64,000 bases of DNA from SAR116 cluster bacterium AG-390-L20 (GTDB lineage: Bacteria > Pseudomonadota > Alphaproteobacteria > Puniceispirillales > Marisalimonadaceae): positions 17,452-81,451 of the forward strand of contig QCHB01000011.1 in NCBI GenBank assembly GCA_003278095.1, written 5' to 3'. Made by a program: the position numbers and the translations under genes. Positions 42,156 to 54,138 of the stretch are shown here, one piece after another. Position 1 is the stretch's first letter. Each line of letters begins with the position of its first letter. The notes below the pieces were generated by a model. It searched no databases. It saw nothing but the letters and a program-made list of their open reading frames with translations, and was not told where the DNA came from.

Positions 42156-43694
42156 ATGAATAAATACTATAAATCTAAATTTTTATGTAATATTTTAATT
42201 TTTTGTTCCGCCTCAATTGCAACTTTTTCAATCCCTCCTTTCTCCTTTTTCTTTCTTATCTTTGTCTTGGGTTTTGGGATCTATCTAATTACTTTACACT
42301 CTTCATTGAAGCAAACTTTTATAGCAGGGTGGTTTTTGGGGTTTGGTTGGTTTGCATTCGGTCTATATTGGATTGGTTCAGCCTTTATGGTAGCCGATAC
42401 TTATCACAAAGTGCTAATGCCTTTAGCTATTGTTATTTTACCAAGTATATTAGCAATCTTTTGGGGACTTGCATGTGTTTTCGCTAAATTACTAACAAAA
42501 AAAAATCAATCTTCTTTATTCTTAATAATAGTTTTTTTAACTTTATTTGAATATTTAAGAGCAAAGTTGTTTACAGGTTTTCCGTGGTTAATGCCTTCAA
42601 TAATCTTGTCATCAAATGATTATTTAATTCAAATATTTGCTTTAGTAGGAAGCTTTACAGCTAATTTATTCGTCTTTACTTTTTCAATTTTACCTTTTGT
42701 TTTAATTTTTAACTCTAAAAGCAAATACATTATTTTTGGTTTGTTATCGATCCCTATTACAATTTTACTTTTTTCAAGCTTTTTTCGTCTTTACAACAAA
42801 GATATTAGGGTATTAGACAATAACCTAATTACACTTGTGCAACCCAACATAGAACAAAAAGATAAATGGAATCTTGAAAAACGAAACGCTAATTTAAATA
42901 AACTAACACAATTGTCCCTTCAAAATATTAATGAATATAGAGGTGTTAATAGAATAATTATTTGGCCTGAAACAAGTTTTGAAGGGACAATACCAAACGA
43001 AATGGAATTGTTATCTGTTATTAGCAAACGAATACTAATAGATCAAAGAGCAATTTTAGTAGTTGGGCTATTAAGAGTTGATACAAACAAATTGTACAAC
43101 TCACTTGTCTTTTTAAACTCCAAAGGAAATATAATACATCAATATGATAAAGTACACTTAGTCCCTTTTGGAGAGTATATACCATTTAGGAATAAATTTA
43201 CCACAATTGCAAATTTTTTAAGTTTGAAAGACTTTTCTAGTGGAAATATAAAACCAAATTTTACTTTAAAAGGACTTGGAAACATATTAACTCTTATATG
43301 CTATGAAATTTTATTTACTGAAGAGGTTATTTCCAGATTATCTAAAAACACAAATTTATTAATTAATATTACCAATGATGCTTGGTTTGGAAAAACAATA
43401 GGGCCTTACCAACATTTAGCACTTGCTAAAATTAAGGCTGTTGAATTAGGAATTCCACTAGCTAGAGTTGCTAATACAGGGATATCAGCTTTAATTTCAC
43501 CTTACGGTGAAGAAATCACTAAAATACCCCTTTATGAAAGCGGTGTTAGAACTGCCAAATTAACTTTACCTTTAAAAAATACCATTTACAGAAGGTACGG
43601 TGAAATTATTTTTATTGTTTCAATTTTATTTTTAATATTTATAAACATAATGTGTGATGATAAATTTAGAAGAGAATTAAAAAATGAGAAATAA
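42156..43694 (+). CDS. lnt: Apolipoprotein N-acyltransferase
   Basis: [91 protein letters not shown]. Confidence 0.96.
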   Translation: MNKYYKSKFLCNILIFCSASIATFSIPPFSFFFLIFVLGFGIYLITLHSSLKQTFIAGWFLGFGWFAFGLYWIGSAFMVADTYHKVLMPLAIVILPSILAIFWGLACVFAKLLTKKNQSSLFLIIVFLTLFEYLRAKLFTGFPWLMPSIILSSNDYLIQIFALVGSFTANLFVFTFSILPFVLIFNSKSKYIIFGLLSIPITILLFSSFFRLYNKDIRVLDNNLITLVQPNIEQKDKWNLEKRNANLNKLTQLSLQNINEYRGVNRIIIWPETSFEGTIPNEMELLSVISKRILIDQRAILVVGLLRVDTNKLYNSLVFLNSKGNIIHQYDKVHLVPFGEYIPFRNKFTTIANFLSLKDFSSGNIKPNFTLKGLGNILTLICYEILFTEEVISRLSKNTNLLINITNDAWFGKTIGPYQHLALAKIKAVELGIPLARVANTGISALISPYGEEITKIPLYESGVRTAKLTLPLKNTIYRRYGEIIFIVSILFLIFINIMCDDKFRRELKNEK

Positions 43695-44868
43695 TTATTT
43701 ATTTACATCAGAGTCTGTATCGGAAGGGCATCCAGATAAGATCTGTGACAGAATTTCTGACACTGTTGTTGATTTAATGTTGAAAAAATACCCTGAAGCA
43801 AGAGTCGCTTGTGAGACAATGGTTTCTACCAACAGGACAATTATTGCTGGAGAATATAGACTCCCAGACGGCATTTATATAGAAAGTCAAGAAATTGAAG
43901 ATCATGTTAGAAAAGCGGTTAGAGATATTGGATATGAACAAGAAGGATACCACTGGGAAAAAATGCATTTTGAATGTCATCTTCATGCGCAATCTTCAGA
44001 TATTGCTGTTGGAGTAGATCAATTAGGTAACAAAGATGAGGGTGCTGGTGATCAGGGATTGATGTTTGGTTATGCATGTAATGAAACAGTAGCTTTTATG
44101 CCCGCTCCTATATTTTATTCTCATAAAATATTAAAAGAAATGTCTATAATTAGACATATGGATAAAAATAGTATTTTACTTCCTGATAGTAAATCTCAAA
44201 TAACTTTAGAATATAAAGATGGTTTGCCTGTCAAGACTAGTTCCATAGTTGTTTCTACACAGCATGTTAAAGACTGTTCCCAACAAGATATTAAAAATAT
44301 TATAAGGGATGTAGTGAAAAAAGTATTACCAGAAGGTTGGATGTGTCCAGAAGAAGAGTTTTATGTTAATCCAACGGGTATTTTTGAAATTGGTGGACCA
44401 GACGGTGACGCAGGTTTAACAGGAAGAAAAATTATTGTAGATACCTATGGTGGTGCTTCACCTCATGGAGGAGGAGCTTTCTCAGGTAAAGACCCAACAA
44501 AAGTTGATAGATCAGCTGCGTATTTAACAAGATATTTAGCTAAAAATGTTGTAGCTGCTGGCTTGGCGTCAAGATGTACAATACAGATTGCATATGCAAT
44601 AGGAGTTTCTAAACCTCTTTCATTATATGTTAACACTGATGGCACTGGAAAGATAAGCGATAATAGGATTGAAAAAATTCTTACTAATTTGATTGACATG
44701 TCCCCAAGAGGTGTAAGAGAACATTTAAAACTAAATAAACCGATATATGTACCCACATCTGCCTATGGCCATTTTGGCAGGGATCCAAATGAAGGTGTTG
44801 AAGGTTCATTTACTTGGGAAAAAACTGATCTTGTTGACACTATTCTTGATGAACTAAACAAAAGTTGA
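43684..44868 (+). CDS. metK: S-adenosylmethionine synthetase
   Basis: [51 protein letters not shown]. Confidence 0.99.
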   Translation: MRNNYLFTSESVSEGHPDKICDRISDTVVDLMLKKYPEARVACETMVSTNRTIIAGEYRLPDGIYIESQEIEDHVRKAVRDIGYEQEGYHWEKMHFECHLHAQSSDIAVGVDQLGNKDEGAGDQGLMFGYACNETVAFMPAPIFYSHKILKEMSIIRHMDKNSILLPDSKSQITLEYKDGLPVKTSSIVVSTQHVKDCSQQDIKNIIRDVVKKVLPEGWMCPEEEFYVNPTGIFEIGGPDGDAGLTGRKIIVDTYGGASPHGGGAFSGKDPTKVDRSAAYLTRYLAKNVVAAGLASRCTIQIAYAIGVSKPLSLYVNTDGTGKISDNRIEKILTNLIDMSPRGVREHLKLNKPIYVPTSAYGHFGRDPNEGVEGSFTWEKTDLVDTILDELNKS

Positions 44869-45548
44869 GTTTGGTCTCATCCAAAGATTTTCCAAGATTT
44901 TATGGAAGAAGAATAGGTCGAAAACTATCTAAATCAGGCATTTTAGCTCTGAAAGCAGGATCCAAACATATTTTAGAATATGACAAATTTTCAGAAGATT
45001 TTCTGAATTTTAAGAAAAAAATAATTCTTGAAATTGGTTTTGGTGACGGTAAAAATTTAATAAATTCAGCAAAACAAAATCCTGAAACTCTTTACTTAGG
45101 TGCAGATCCGTTTTTAAACACAACTGTAAAATGTATAAAACAAATATTAGAAAATAATATAAATAACATTAAAATTTGGCCAGATGACATTAGAAAGATT
45201 TTAGATCTTTTTCCATCAAAAAGTGTTTCAGAAGTGAAGTTGTTATTTCCAGATCCATGGCCTAAATTAAAACATCAAAACCGAAGATTAATACAGATTA
45301 ATTTCATAAATAGTATTTATAAAATTTTAAAAACAAATGGATTAGTTACTGTTGGAACAGACCACGAAATTTTAAAAAGTTGGATTTTAGAAAAGTTCCT
45401 AGCAAATAAAAAATTTGAATGGCAAGTAGATGTTTCAAATGATTGGCAGAACAGACCTAAAGATTGTTTCCTGACAAAATATGAAGAAAAAGCACTTAAT
45501 GAAAAAAGAATACCAAGTTGGTTTGTCTTTAAAAAAAAATATCTATGA
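44865..45548 (+). CDS. trmB: tRNA (guanine-N7-)-methyltransferase
   Basis: [53 protein letters not shown]. Confidence 0.96.
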   Translation: MSLVSSKDFPRFYGRRIGRKLSKSGILALKAGSKHILEYDKFSEDFLNFKKKIILEIGFGDGKNLINSAKQNPETLYLGADPFLNTTVKCIKQILENNINNIKIWPDDIRKILDLFPSKSVSEVKLLFPDPWPKLKHQNRRLIQINFINSIYKILKTNGLVTVGTDHEILKSWILEKFLANKKFEWQVDVSNDWQNRPKDCFLTKYEEKALNEKRIPSWFVFKKKYL

Positions 45549-45609
45549 ATTTTTATAATCATAGTCAAAGTTATTGATTTATTTTGAAATTAAAATTATA
45601 AACACACTG

Positions 45610-45633
45610 TGAGTCTTTTGACTCATTTTTTTT
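45610..45633 (+). terminator. Intrinsic terminator/attenuator between trmB and rimP
   Basis: TGAGTC-TTTT-GACTCA stem-loop (45610-45625) followed by eight T (45626-45633). Confidence 0.75.
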
Positions 45634-45653
45634 AGTTTGAGGAATTATATTAA

Positions 45654-46136
45654 TTGCTTGATGAACATATTAGAGATTTATTATATTTAAGATTAAAAAA
45701 ACTTGGTTACCACATTATTCGTGTTAAAACCACTAAAGTAGGTCCAAAAAAAACGTTGCAGATAATGGCTGAGCGTACTAAGGATAGAAAAATGAACCTT
45801 GAAGACTGTACTTTTCTTAGTAAAGAAATATCATCATTTTTAGAAGTTGATGATCCAATTAGTTCATCCTATATATTAGAAGTTTCATCAGGCGGTCTAT
45901 CGAGGCCATTGACAGAAATTGAAGATTACAAATTGTTTGCACAGAATAAGGCTAAAATTGTTTTAAAAGAAAAATTTAATGGTAAGAAAAAATACAAAGG
46001 ATTTTTACAGGGAATTGACGATAACGGACACATTTTATTAAAGACTGAAGACTATGAAATGAAAATTGACTTTTTAGAAATTGAAAAGGCAAACATTGAT
46101 TCTGAATGGTCTATTAAAAATAAACAAATTCTATAA
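45654..46136 (+). CDS. rimP: Ribosome maturation factor RimP (TTG start)
   Basis: LQIMAERTKDRKMNLEDCTFLSKEISSFLEVDDPISSSYILEVSSGGLSRPL; upstream of nusA. Confidence 0.94.
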   Translation: MLDEHIRDLLYLRLKKLGYHIIRVKTTKVGPKKTLQIMAERTKDRKMNLEDCTFLSKEISSFLEVDDPISSSYILEVSSGGLSRPLTEIEDYKLFAQNKAKIVLKEKFNGKKKYKGFLQGIDDNGHILLKTEDYEMKIDFLEIEKANIDSEWSIKNKQIL

Positions 46137-46159
46137 TTTTACTGATATAAGGAAATACA

Positions 46160-47680
46160 ATGGAAGTAAAATCCATACCTAGATTAGAACTAATACAAGT
46201 TGCCGAGGCTGTTTCAAGAGAGAAATCAATTGATAAGGAAGAAGTTATTCTTGCGATGGAAGAAGCTATACAAAAAGCAGCTCGTTCAAAATATGGTCTT
46301 GAAAGAGATATTCGAGCTAATATAGACAGAAAAAATGGATCAATTGATATTTCTCAGTTCACTGAAATAGTTGAAATTATTGAAAATGAATTGACTCAAA
46401 TGACACTTCAGGAATCTGAAAGAAAAAATCTTAATCTTACTGTAGGAGAGTTTTATAAGCAATCTCTTCCACCCATTGATTTTGGACGAATTGCGGCCCA
46501 AACAGCTAAACAGGTTATATCTCAAAAAGTTAGAGAAGCTGAACGTCAAAGACAATATCATGAATATAAAGATCGTGTTGGTGAGATTGTTGTTGGTACA
46601 ATTAAGAGAGTTGAAAATCATTCAATTACAATTGATCTTGGAAGAGCTGAGGCAATAATTAAAAAAGATCAAATGATACCCAGAGAGCAACTTAAAGCTG
46701 GAGAAAGACTAAGATGTTTTATAATTCAAGTAACTCAAGAAATAAAAGGTCCCCAAATCTTCTTATCGAGAGCATCTAACGAGTTTTTATCAGCCCTCTT
46801 TACTCAAGAAGTACCTGAAATTTATGATGGTATCATTGAAGTGAAAGGTGTTGCAAGGGAACCTGGAAGCAGAGCTAAAATTTCAGCATTCTCAAATGAT
46901 CCTAGTATTGATCCTGTTGGTGCATGCGTTGGAATGAGAGGATCCAGGGTGCAAGCTGTCGTAAACGAACTTCAAGGTGAAAAAATTGAAATTATTCCAT
47001 GGTCAGACGACCCTGTATCATTTGTTATTAATGCTTTAGCACCTGCCGTGCCTTCAAAAGTTGTCATGGATGAAGATGCAGGTAGAATGGAAGTAGTTGT
47101 CCCTGATGATCAGCTATCTTTAGCAATAGGTAGAAGAGGTCAAAACGTAAGATTAGCTTCTCAGTTAACTAATTGGTTTGTTGATATATTAACTGAAGCA
47201 GAAGAAGCAGAAAAAAGACAAGAAGAATTTAATGAAAGAAGTAAGATTTTTATTGATGCTTTGGATATTGATGACGTCATAGCCCATTTAATGGTAAGTG
47301 AAGGATTTGTATCAGTATCTGATATAGCAGATGCGTCAATAGAAGAATTAGTCGCTATCGAAGGTTTTGATGACGAAATTGCTGCTGAATTGAGTCAAAG
47401 AGCTAAGAACTTTGTTACAATTGAAAATGAACGTATTGAAAGTTCACTTAGAAAACTTAAAATAAATGATGATTTATATAATTTTGAAGATCTTAGTAAG
47501 TTGAGCCTTCTAAAACTAGTAGAAAATAATATAAAAACTTTGGACGATCTTGCTGAGTTAGATAGCGAAGAATTATTTAATATTTTAGGTACGAGTGTTT
47601 TTCTAAATGAGGATGATGCAGGCTCAGTGATTATGAAGGCAAGACAGCATTGGTTCTCCGACGAAAATATAGAAAACTAA
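46160..47680 (+). CDS. nusA: Transcription termination/antitermination factor NusA
   Basis: LELIQVAEAVSREKSIDKEEVILAMEEAIQKAARSKYG; DPVGACVGMRGSRVQAVVNELQGEKIEII; SLAIGRRGQNVRLASQLT. Confidence 0.98.
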   Translation: MEVKSIPRLELIQVAEAVSREKSIDKEEVILAMEEAIQKAARSKYGLERDIRANIDRKNGSIDISQFTEIVEIIENELTQMTLQESERKNLNLTVGEFYKQSLPPIDFGRIAAQTAKQVISQKVREAERQRQYHEYKDRVGEIVVGTIKRVENHSITIDLGRAEAIIKKDQMIPREQLKAGERLRCFIIQVTQEIKGPQIFLSRASNEFLSALFTQEVPEIYDGIIEVKGVAREPGSRAKISAFSNDPSIDPVGACVGMRGSRVQAVVNELQGEKIEIIPWSDDPVSFVINALAPAVPSKVVMDEDAGRMEVVVPDDQLSLAIGRRGQNVRLASQLTNWFVDILTEAEEAEKRQEEFNERSKIFIDALDIDDVIAHLMVSEGFVSVSDIADASIEELVAIEGFDDEIAAELSQRAKNFVTIENERIESSLRKLKINDDLYNFEDLSKLSLLKLVENNIKTLDDLAELDSEELFNILGTSVFLNEDDAGSVIMKARQHWFSDENIEN

Positions 47681-47704
47681 GTTATAATTTAAGGAATTGT
47701 AGCC

Positions 47705-50281
47705 ATGGAAGAAAATATAAAGGGTGAAAGAAAAAAGTTAAGTCTTTCCTCAGGTGGAAAATTAAAATTAAAGAATTCTGTTGTATCATCTAAGTCTTCC
47801 AATAGCATAACTACAAACTCTAGAGCTGGAAGAGGTACGGTACAGGTTGAAGTTAAAAGAACAAAGAGACCATCAACTAGGCTTAACATCAATGAAAAAA
47901 TTATTGAAAGAAATAATACTGAAAACAGTTCTGGACTAAGCGCTAAAGAAATCCAATCAAGAAGTAAGATGTTACAGGAGGGTCTAGCAAAGACAGCAGC
48001 TGAAGCTGAAATAATTGCAGCCGAAAAAGTTGAAAAGGCGAAATTAGAAGAAGCACGTATAGCCGCTAATGCATTAGAAGCTTCAGAAGCTGCATCGTCC
48101 CTAGCGCCAAAGGATAAGATGCTTGCTAGAAGAAAATCAGAAACTGAAGAGATACTTGAAATCAAAAAAATTGAAGAAGAGCAAAAACAAGTTCAGATTG
48201 ACGCAAAAAAAGCTGAAGAAGCTGCTCTTCTAGCTGAAAGGGATAGGCAAAAATTAGCTGATACTGAATTATTGCCAAATAATAAATTATGGACAGGAAA
48301 CAAAGTTCAAGAAAAAGAAATATTCAGGGAAAATGTAAAAAAAACATCATTTAACAGAGGATTTCAAGAAAAAAGACAAGGAAAAATGACAATAGCTCGA
48401 GCTTTAGACTCAGACAATGTCAGAGTTAGATCTTTAGCGTCAATCAAAAGAAGACGTGAAAAGGCAAGGATGCAAGCAGATCAAACACCTGCTGTAAAAC
48501 AGTTTAGAGAAGTTACAATACCTGACACAATTACAGTTTCAGAATTAGCCAACAGAATGACTGAAAAAACAGGTGATGTTGTAAGAGAGTTAATGAAAAA
48601 TGGTATTATGGCAAAAGCCACAGAAGTTATAGATTCAGAGACAGCAGAGCTTATTACAACAGAGTTTGGACATAAACCAAAAAGAATTTCAGAATCTGAT
48701 GTAGAATTAGATCTAATAATTGAAGAAAGTAATCCTAAAAATCTTTCTTTGAGACCTCCTATTGTAACTATAATGGGTCATGTGGATCACGGTAAAACTT
48801 CTTTATTGGACGCTTTAAGAGAAAGTAAGGTTGCGGACGGTGAAGCTGGAGGAATAACCCAACATATAGGCGCTTACCAAATTACCACAAAATCTAGGAC
48901 TCAAATTTCATTTATAGATACTCCTGGTCATGAAGCATTTACTGAAATGAGAGCAAGGGGAGCTAATGTTACAGATATAGTTATATTAGTTGTTGCAGCT
49001 GATGACGGAATTAAACCTCAAACTATCGAAGCAATTAAACATGCTAAAGCTGCTTCTTGTCCTATCATAGTTGCTGTGAATAAATGTGATAAGCCTGAGG
49101 CAAACCCACAAAAAGTAAGAACTGAATTACTCCAACATGAACTTATACCTGAAGAAATGGGTGGAGATATTCAATGTATTGACGTTTCTGCAAAAAACAA
49201 AACAGGACTTGATAATCTGCTTGAAGCAATTGAATTACAATCAGACTTAATGGAGCTTAAGAGTGATGCTACAATAAATGCTAATGGTGTTGTGATTGAA
49301 TCTAAGGTAGAGAGAGGAAAAGGTTCTGTAATAACCTTGCTTATTAAATCTGGTACTCTAAAAGTTGGAGATATTATAGTTGTTGGCAGTGAATCAGGTA
49401 AAGTAAGAGCTTTGCTTAATGATGTGGGGAAAAGAATAACCAACGCAGGGCCTTCTATGCCAGTTGAAGTTTTAGGTTTATCAGGTACTCCTGATGCCGG
49501 TGATTTAGCCCATGTGGTAGAATCAGAATCAAGAGCAAGAGAAATTGCTGAATACAGATCTAGAAAATCTAAGCAGAAAGAGGCGACTCTATCAGCAAGA
49601 GGTTCTGTTGAACAAATGCTAGCTAATATACAAGCGGGTGAGTCAACTGAACTACCTGTTATTATAAAAACTGACGTTCATGGATCACTTGAAGCTATAA
49701 AAGTTGCTTTAGATAAGTTAGGTAACTCACTAGTTAAAATAAGAGTTTTGTCTGGAGCGGTGGGAGCTATTAGTGAATCCGACATAACTTTAGCTTCTGC
49801 CTCTTCAGCACTTGTGTTTGCCTTTAATGTAAGAGCTATTCCGCAAGCAAGGGAGCTGTCTAGAAGAGATAATATAGAGATAAGATATCACTCTATCATT
49901 TACGAATTGATTGAAGACGCGAAATTGGCTCTTACGGGTATGCTAGATCCTGATTTGCAAGAAACATTTATTGGTTATGCTGAAATTAGAAAGATATTCT
50001 CTGTATCTAAAATTGGCAAGATTGCTGGTTGTTTTGTTAATGAAGGAATTGTAAAGAAAGGGTGTAGTTTTAGATTATTAAGAGATAACACAGTGGTTCA
50101 TCAAGGAATGCTCAAAACGTTAAGAAGGTTCAAAGATGAAGTAAAAGAAGTTCGCGAAGGAACAGAATGTGGAATGGGCTTCGAAAACTATAATGATATT
50201 CAAGAAGGTGACTTAATGGAATGTTTTGAAGTTAAAGAGGTAGCTCGAAGTTTGGAGTCAGTCGGTAAAAAAGTTGGATAA
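47705..50281 (+). CDS. infB: Translation initiation factor IF-2
   Basis: IMGHVDHGKTSLLDALR; FIDTPGHEAFTEMRARGA; VAVNKCDKPEANP. Confidence 0.99.
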   Translation: MEENIKGERKKLSLSSGGKLKLKNSVVSSKSSNSITTNSRAGRGTVQVEVKRTKRPSTRLNINEKIIERNNTENSSGLSAKEIQSRSKMLQEGLAKTAAEAEIIAAEKVEKAKLEEARIAANALEASEAASSLAPKDKMLARRKSETEEILEIKKIEEEQKQVQIDAKKAEEAALLAERDRQKLADTELLPNNKLWTGNKVQEKEIFRENVKKTSFNRGFQEKRQGKMTIARALDSDNVRVRSLASIKRRREKARMQADQTPAVKQFREVTIPDTITVSELANRMTEKTGDVVRELMKNGIMAKATEVIDSETAELITTEFGHKPKRISESDVELDLIIEESNPKNLSLRPPIVTIMGHVDHGKTSLLDALRESKVADGEAGGITQHIGAYQITTKSRTQISFIDTPGHEAFTEMRARGANVTDIVILVVAADDGIKPQTIEAIKHAKAASCPIIVAVNKCDKPEANPQKVRTELLQHELIPEEMGGDIQCIDVSAKNKTGLDNLLEAIELQSDLMELKSDATINANGVVIESKVERGKGSVITLLIKSGTLKVGDIIVVGSESGKVRALLNDVGKRITNAGPSMPVEVLGLSGTPDAGDLAHVVESESRAREIAEYRSRKSKQKEATLSARGSVEQMLANIQAGESTELPVIIKTDVHGSLEAIKVALDKLGNSLVKIRVLSGAVGAISESDITLASASSALVFAFNVRAIPQARELSRRDNIEIRYHSIIYELIEDAKLALTGMLDPDLQETFIGYAEIRKIFSVSKIGKIAGCFVNEGIVKKGCSFRLLRDNTVVHQGMLKTLRRFKDEVKEVREGTECGMGFENYNDIQEGDLMECFEVKEVARSLESVGKKVG

Positions 50282-50289
50282 TTGTTCTA

Positions 50290-50688
50290 ATGGTTAATAA
50301 CTTTGACTATAAAATAAATAGTAAATCTAAAAATAATTCTACTAAATCACAAAGACAACTTAGAGTTGGAGAAGAACTTAGACATTTAATATCAAACGCA
50401 TTACTTCGTGAATCCTTTTATGATCAAACTATTGAGAATAACACTATTACTATTACAGAAGTAAATGTAAGTCCTGATTTGAAAAATGCTAAGGTTTATG
50501 TAATGCCTTTGGGTGGTGAAAATAAGCTTGAAGTATTAGATAGCCTTAACAAATCAAATGGACGCATAAAAAAATTAATTTCGAGTAATATTAATTTAAG
50601 GCAAATTCCAAAACTACAATTTAAAATAGATGAGACTTTTGAGTATGCTAAAAACATAGAAAATATTTTGCAAAAGATCAAAAAATAA
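50290..50688 (+). CDS. rbfA: Ribosome-binding factor A
   Basis: SQRQLRVGEELRHLISNALLRE; TITEVNVSPDLKNAKVYVMPLGG. Confidence 0.95.
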   Translation: MVNNFDYKINSKSKNNSTKSQRQLRVGEELRHLISNALLRESFYDQTIENNTITITEVNVSPDLKNAKVYVMPLGGENKLEVLDSLNKSNGRIKKLISSNINLRQIPKLQFKIDETFEYAKNIENILQKIKK

Positions 50689-50713
50689 AAATTTTCATTT
50701 TAATAAATAAAGG

Positions 50714-51643
50714 TTGGTAATTATTAATAATATTAATGGTTGGATAGTGCTAGATAAGCAACCCGGAGTTACATCTCGTCAAGCTGTTACAAAAATTTCA
50801 AAAATATTAAATATTAAAAAAGTAGGACATGCTGGCACCCTTGATCCTATGGCAACAGGTGTATTGCCTATAGCAGTAGGAGAAGCAACAAAATGCATAT
50901 CATTTATTCAAAATAAAATTAAAAAATATTCTTTTACTGTTAAATGGGGTGAAACAACAAATACTGATGATTTAGAAGGAACAGTTTTCGAAAAATCAAA
51001 TGTAAGACCTACTAAAACCCAAGTGCTTGATATATTAAATTCATTTACAGGTAAAGTGCTTCAAGAACCTCCTGCTTTTTCAGCAATTAAAATAGGTGGT
51101 AAACGTTCTTACAAATTAGCTAGAAACAAAATAATTGTTAAACATCAACCTAGAGAAGTAGAGATACATCAATTAAATTTAAAAAAAATTATAAATTCAG
51201 ATTTTGCTGAATTTGAAGTTTTGTGCGGTAAAGGAACATATATAAGGTCACTAGCTAAAGATATTGCTGAAAAACTAAATACAAAAGCACATGTTGTAGC
51301 TCTTAGAAGACACTCCGTAGGGAATTTGAGTGAGAAAGATACGATTTTTATAGATTTTTTTAAAGAAATAATACATAGTCCAGCAATTTTAAAAAAAATG
51401 TTACCAATTGAAGCTGTGCTAGACGACATCCCGGCATTAGCTCTGAACGAAATAGAGGCGAGGAAGTTAAAGCTAGGACAAAAAATTCAATTTAATTCTT
51501 TAGAATTTAAAAATAAATTTCTTAATAAACATCCAAATTTTCAAGAATTTGAAAAACTCTGTGCTATTAGAAACAATAGTCTAATAGCCCTAATTAAAAT
51601 TGAGACTGACTTAGTTAAGCCAAAACGCATAATTAATATATAA
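50714..51643 (+). CDS. truB: tRNA pseudouridine(55) synthase TruB (TTG start)
   Basis: [57 protein letters not shown]. Confidence 0.97.
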   Translation: MVIINNINGWIVLDKQPGVTSRQAVTKISKILNIKKVGHAGTLDPMATGVLPIAVGEATKCISFIQNKIKKYSFTVKWGETTNTDDLEGTVFEKSNVRPTKTQVLDILNSFTGKVLQEPPAFSAIKIGGKRSYKLARNKIIVKHQPREVEIHQLNLKKIINSDFAEFEVLCGKGTYIRSLAKDIAEKLNTKAHVVALRRHSVGNLSEKDTIFIDFFKEIIHSPAILKKMLPIEAVLDDIPALALNEIEARKLKLGQKIQFNSLEFKNKFLNKHPNFQEFEKLCAIRNNSLIALIKIETDLVKPKRIINI

Positions 51644-51659
51644 AAAGAAGGGAAATAAG

Positions 51660-51929
51660 ATGTCGATAGAAAAGAATAAAACGATTGAATTAATTAAAGA
51701 CTTTGGAAATAGCAAAACAGACTCTGGTTCAGCTGATGTTCAGGTAGCTATTTTGACTGAAAGAATTAAAAATCTAACCGAACATCTCAAAAATCATAAG
51801 AAAGATTTTGGATCACGCCGTGGATTATTAAGTATGGTTGGTCAAAGAAGAAATTTATTAAAATATATCAAAAATAAAAATGAAGATCGTTATTTAGATC
51901 TCATTAAAAAATTAGGTTTAAGAAGATAA
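51660..51929 (+). CDS. rpsO: 30S ribosomal protein S15
   Basis: [51 protein letters not shown]. Confidence 0.99.
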   Translation: MSIEKNKTIELIKDFGNSKTDSGSADVQVAILTERIKNLTEHLKNHKKDFGSRRGLLSMVGQRRNLLKYIKNKNEDRYLDLIKKLGLRR

Positions 51930-51931
51930 TT

Positions 51932-51958
51932 TTAAAAACTACGCAGTAACGTTTTTAA
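51932..51958 (+). other. RNA hairpin between rpsO and pnp (possible terminator or processing stem)
   Basis: TTAAAAAC (51932-51939) / GTTTTTAA (51951-51958) inverted repeat with inner TAC/GTA pairing. Confidence 0.45.
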
Positions 51959-52004
51959 GAATATATAATTTAAAGAGTTTAAGAAGTAGGTAAAGGTTAT
52001 TATT

Positions 52005-54116
52005 ATGTTTGAAGTTTATAGAAAAGAAGTCAAATGGGGTGGTAAATTATTGACATTTGAAACCGGAAAGATTGCTCGCCAAGCGGATGGTGCAGTTATG
52101 GTTACTTATGGCGGCACTACTGTTTTATGTACTGCAGTTGGCGCTTCAACTGCTAAGCCTGGAATAGATTTTTTCCCTCTTACTGTTAATTATCAAGAAA
52201 AAACATTTGCGGCTGGTAGAATACCTGGTGGTTTTTTTAAAAGGGAAGGAAGACCTTCAGAGAAAGAGACATTAGTTTCAAGATTAATAGACAGACCGAT
52301 TAGACCGCTATTTCATAAAAATTATAAAAATGAAACACAAGTTATTGCTACAGTTCTTGCCCACGATATGGAAAATGATCCCGACATAGTTGCTATCTTA
52401 GGTGCTTCTGCGGCTTTAACAATCTCAGGATTACCATTTATGGGACCGATTGGTGCTTGTCGAGTTGGTTGGGATGGAAATAATTATATTTTGAATCCAA
52501 CGACAGTACAAATGAAAGAATCAAGTTTAGATTTGGTTGTTGCTGGCACAACTGATGGTGTCTTAATGGTTGAATCAGAAGCATCTGAGCTATCTGAAGA
52601 AATAATGTTAGGAGCAGTCGATTATGGTCATAGCGAAATAGAACATGTAATAAAAGCTATAATAGACTTAGCCGAAGTCGCTGCTAAAGAACCAAGACCT
52701 TTACCAGACGAGCCAAAAGAAAAAGATGACTATTTAAAAATTATCAAACCATTTAGAAAAAAGTTTGAGAAAGCCTATAAGGAAATTGATAAATCAAATA
52801 GGTCTAAAATGTTATCTAATATAAGGAATGAGATAGTTTTAGAATTTGGTGATTCACCTAATTCCACACTTTTGTCATCTCTTACAAAAGATATAGAGGC
52901 TGATATTGTTAGAGGTAATATTTTAAAGACCAAAAAAAGAATTGATGGTAGAGATACTAAAACAGTTCGATCAATAGTAGCCGAGGTTGGTACTTTACCA
53001 AGAGCGCATGGTTCAGCACTATTTACTAGAGGAGAAACACAAGCTTTAGTTGTAGCTACCTTAGGAACTGGTCAAGACGAACAAATAATTGATGCTTTGG
53101 AGGGTGAATATAGGTCAAAGTTTATGTTGCACTATAATTTTCCTCCATATTCTGTTGGTGAAGCAGGCAGAATAGGATCTCCTGGTAGAAGAGAAGTAGG
53201 GCACGGAAAGTTAGCATGGAGAGCTGTTAACCCTTTATTACCTTCAGGTGACGATTTTCCTTATACAGTAAGAATTGTTTCTGAAGTGACTGAATCAAAC
53301 GGTTCATCCTCAATGGCTACCGTATGTGGCACCTCACTTGCTTTAATGGATGCTGGTGTTCCTATAAAAAAACCTGTTGCAGGAATAGCTATGGGATTGA
53401 TCAAAGAAAAAAAAGAATTTTCAGTTTTATCAGATATTTTAGGTGACGAAGATCATTTAGGTGATATGGATTTTAAAGTTGCTGGAACTGAAGATGGTAT
53501 TACTAGTCTTCAAATGGATATTAAAATCACATCCATCACTAAAGAAATAATGGAAATTGCCTTAGAGCAAGCTAAAGAAGGTAGAATTCACATATTAAAT
53601 GAAATGAGTAAAGCTATAGGATCATCTAGAGAAGTTTTAGCTGATTCTGCTCCAAAAATTACCACTATGAAAGTGAAATTAGAAAAAATTCGCGATATTA
53701 TCGGACCTGGTGGTAAAATGATTAGAGAAATATGTGAAACTACGGGAGCAAAGGTAGATATTGAAGATGATGGCACAATTAAGATTGCTGCTTCAGACAC
53801 AGAATCCTCCGAAGCAGCGCAAAAGAGAATCAGCGACATTGTTGCTGAAGCAGAGTTAGGAGTTATATATACTGGAAAAGTTGTAAAAACAGTAGACTTT
53901 GGAGCGTTTGTAAATTTTCTTGGAACAAAAGATGGATTAGTTCACATATCTGAATTGCAAAATGCGCGAACTGAGAAAACCACTGATATTTGCAAAGAAG
54001 GTGACGAAGTTAAAGTGAAAGTCATAGGTTTTGATGATAGAGGTAAAGTAAAATTATCTATGAAACGAGTTGACCAACATACTGGTGAAGACATAGAAAA
54101 TAAAAAAGAAGATTAA
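52005..54116 (+). CDS. pnp: Polyribonucleotide nucleotidyltransferase
   Basis: Two RNase PH domains, KH ([27 protein letters not shown]) and S1 ([28 protein letters not shown]) domains. Confidence 0.99.
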   Translation: MFEVYRKEVKWGGKLLTFETGKIARQADGAVMVTYGGTTVLCTAVGASTAKPGIDFFPLTVNYQEKTFAAGRIPGGFFKREGRPSEKETLVSRLIDRPIRPLFHKNYKNETQVIATVLAHDMENDPDIVAILGASAALTISGLPFMGPIGACRVGWDGNNYILNPTTVQMKESSLDLVVAGTTDGVLMVESEASELSEEIMLGAVDYGHSEIEHVIKAIIDLAEVAAKEPRPLPDEPKEKDDYLKIIKPFRKKFEKAYKEIDKSNRSKMLSNIRNEIVLEFGDSPNSTLLSSLTKDIEADIVRGNILKTKKRIDGRDTKTVRSIVAEVGTLPRAHGSALFTRGETQALVVATLGTGQDEQIIDALEGEYRSKFMLHYNFPPYSVGEAGRIGSPGRREVGHGKLAWRAVNPLLPSGDDFPYTVRIVSEVTESNGSSSMATVCGTSLALMDAGVPIKKPVAGIAMGLIKEKKEFSVLSDILGDEDHLGDMDFKVAGTEDGITSLQMDIKITSITKEIMEIALEQAKEGRIHILNEMSKAIGSSREVLADSAPKITTMKVKLEKIRDIIGPGGKMIREICETTGAKVDIEDDGTIKIAASDTESSEAAQKRISDIVAEAELGVIYTGKVVKTVDFGAFVNFLGTKDGLVHISELQNARTEKTTDICKEGDEVKVKVIGFDDRGKVKLSMKRVDQHTGEDIENKKED

Positions 54117-54138
54117 TCAGATATTTTAGGAGTTGTTT

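Noticed and set aside
43600-43700. SAM riboswitch upstream of metK
   Set aside because: metK start (43684) overlaps the end of lnt (43694), leaving no leader; no riboswitch-like structure recognised
47689-48165. 158 aa ORF on the - strand opposite the infB N-terminus
   Set aside because: Ala/Ser-rich translation results from the complement of the Lys/Glu/Ala-rich IF-2 N-terminal region; not an independent gene
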